Positions 63,401 through 64,000 of a DNA stretch of 64,000 bases are shown here, piece after piece. Location of the stretch: positions 1 to 64,000 of the forward strand of contig NZ_JTAM01000004.1 in assembly GCF_000812565.1 (NCBI RefSeq). The letters run 5' to 3'. The notes under the pieces were generated by a model. It was given only the letters and a program-made list of their open reading frames with translations, did not search any database and was not told the origin of the DNA. The DNA is from Flammeovirga sp. OC4. GTDB taxonomy: Bacteria; Bacteroidota; Bacteroidia; Cytophagales; Flammeovirgaceae. Positions within the stretch are counted from its first letter, which is position 1; the number at the start of each line of letters is the position of its first letter. A program made the translations under genes and the position numbers.

Positions 63401-64000
63401 TTCAAATGCCAAGAATGAATGGTATGGAAACCACTCAACGTATCCATGAAAGCTTTACTGATTTTAAGACGCCTATTATTGCCATGACAGCTTTTACATT
63501 AGTTGAAGAACAACAGGAGTTTTTGAAAGCAGGTATGGACGATTTCTTACCAAAACCGATCAAAGCCTTCGATTTACTTAACAAAGTGGAAGAAGTTATG
63601 AATGATACTTTTTCATCAAAAGTTGGTATAGATACCTCTGCTACAATTGAAGTGGATAAAGATAAAGAGCAAAGTACACCTCAACCTGTTGTGGAAGAAA
63701 TCATGGAAGACATTCAAAATGATACACCAAGAACAGATCAAGTATTGGACGAACATGGTCATATTATTGTAGACTATGCGGTAACAGCAGAGTTGGCTAA
63801 ATATGGTGGTATTGAGCTAATTCAGCTGTCATTTGAAGACTTTTTCAATGAAGGTGATGAGCTGATTCATGAGTTGATAGAAGCAAAAAGTAATAATTCA
63901 ATTCAAGAAGTCAAATCCATTATGCATACTTTTAAGGGAACTGCCGCCACATTGGGAATCATTAAACTGTCAGAAAAAGCAAAACACTCTGAACAGAAGT
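60439..64000 (+). CDS. Hybrid sensor histidine kinase with REC and HPt (3' end outside window)
   Basis: At least 1187 residues from the ATG at 60439 (MNNSDQKPKVSTHENS); it is open to the window end. Order read from my translation: PAS-like domains (about 25-130 and 145-250), a GAF-like region (260-415), PAS (425-535), PAS with PAC (550-670), HisKA with His692 in SNMSHEIRTPMNG, HATPase (from 794, LSNLTSNAIKFT), receiver domain (from 937, NILVVDDNS, phospho-Asp987 in FMDIQMPRMNG), and an HPt domain with His1163 in IMHTFKGTA. No transmembrane helices are seen, so it senses a cytoplasmic signal. The gene starts 2 bp after the MscS paralogue, which suggests an operon of channels and kinase. Confidence 0.92.
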   Translation, partial: MNNSDQKPKVSTHENSHFKVFEDAYQATDAPTFGLNDAGIIIFWNDAMLNITDYYPEETVGRHYSEFAEIFYYEDTFSLEGLLQNLTGKLRDRKGVELQVRTAGVPVTANGIQHVYLSVQNITKETVHVQELVKNNILMKELFSSSREMVVVFNRKGNISFASEPFKNLVNMTDPQIRRTTFINLIPNSHRTRLLIGLKMAEESQDEHKMELTIESESQKRITDCHISYKADSKDCYRLHLFDITDKKRKELEQEVSITFAKLLQENLKIQELYEKVYLAMKLVVDMDSFLLLRLKLSGQGMYIPFYSTKTSDLAKKEEVPASEFALAMANVLNRPMFMYKEVIQKLAKQYNLNLINVPEIWMGLPLISNNQKMGMIVVQSFSDRKAFSKPDLNLFDLATGILAAAIIRDQSQLKVRAQLEAIFESGEQAIWTFNKSGMVTRYNQHFAEYIKQYSNIELMPGMMLNSIIPFTPRFEEHWDQILKRVFDGESISFEYKFNTFLGTEQWHSISLNPVRMQSGDGEIIQEIAGVTQNITQRKKMEIHIADSEELFRNIFETLQDVYFRTDLDGNFTLISPSVKDMLGVKPGEIIDKHVTEYYISESDLSRLMKMLAVKGAVKNHESIVRNKNGEVRYILSNFRLIYDKKLKPSGVEGLARDITPIKQSEHELREAKDLAEKSLEVKRQFLSNMSHEIRTPMNGVIGMVDLLSTTVLSQEQKKYVSTIKRSSEILLNILNDILDLSKIEAGKMELRPLPIDIRVTISKLIALFHQNAKNKNTQLISNVSDNVPNVILADETRLLQILSNLTSNAIKFTEDGTVTINVNGVQKFNGIYTLMFDVIDTGCGISKNGQAQLFKQFSQVEDSYKRTKGGTGLGLSISQELCNMMDGDIGVESELNVGSTFWFTIEVKEVNHLPPTNNNLESKELFSQKISSLQPNILVVDDNSVNIMVAESILKKAGCKTTSANSGFKALDLLEAGNEYDIIFMDIQMPRMNGMETTQRIHESFTDFKTPIIAMTAFTLVEEQQEFLKAGMDDFLPKPIKAFDLLNKVEEVMNDTFSSKVGIDTSATIEVDKDKEQSTPQPVVEEIMEDIQNDTPRTDQVLDEHGHIIVDYAVTAELAKYGGIELIQLSFEDFFNEGDELIHELIEAKSNNSIQEVKSIMHTFKGTAATLGIIKLSEKAKHSEQK

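Overview
The window is AT-rich DNA from a member of the Bacteroidota, most likely a marine Cytophagales/Flammeovirga-type organism. This rests on family content (DUF2723, DUF1573, PopT-type DUF368, GH31, T9SS-like C-terminus, HMA-AraC fusion), on the lack of strong Shine-Dalgarno sequences, and on several promoters of the Bacteroidota form TTG-N19-TAnnTTTG, three of which fit exactly in front of tRNA/translation operons. There is no rRNA, IS transposase, phage or CRISPR array. The genus is inferred from gene content only.

Layout. 0.3-4 kb: glycosyltransferase and uvrB. 4-6 kb (minus): tRNA-Tyr, tRNA-Thr, tuf. 6-8 kb: Ppx/GppA phosphatase and a DUF368 undecaprenyl-phosphate translocase. 8-12.7 kb: sugar cassette (aldolase, FucI-like isomerase, PfkB kinase, divergent AraC regulator) with a REP-like hairpin cluster inside it. 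13-17.9 kb: tRNA-Tyr x2 and tRNA-Gly x2 (minus), then tRNA-Trp-secE-nusG-rplK-rplA-rplJ-rplL (plus) ending at a strong terminator; rpoB/rpoC do not follow. 18-24.4 kb: secreted/membrane proteins, GH31 glucosidase, 2-hydroxyacid dehydrogenase. 24.5-27.4 kb: RNA-repair operon (RNA ligase, HD-Pnk, methyltransferase) behind a structured leader. 27.5-38.6 kb: transporter, outer-membrane protein, CzcCBA-type metal efflux, GAF/PAS kinase, HMA-AraC regulator. 38.8-40.3 kb: TrhP-like U32 protein with a ferredoxin. 40.8-51.7 kb: a minus-strand island of two DcaP-like porins, two serine hydrolases, a TRIC channel, a small secreted protein and a decayed amidohydrolase, with an AraC regulator at its upstream end. 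52-57 kb: desaturase, DUF2723 protein, HAD hydrolase. 57-64 kb: two tandem MscS channels followed 2 bp later by a giant hybrid histidine kinase cut off by the window end.

The strongest unlabelled signal is regulatory. Seven genes or gene remnants of the 40.8-50.7 kb island, plus one promoter without a gene, carry the same architecture: two 21-bp direct half-sites (consensus TTTRCAMRAWATCGGCAA) starting exactly 28 bp upstream of the -7 element. This looks like an AraC-type activator regulon, presumably run by the AraC gene at 50769-51737. The same region holds two kinds of structured repeat: a four-copy composite repeat of up to about 325 bp (also found elsewhere in the window), and REP-like monomers whose stem arms covary around a conserved TTAAGCG loop.
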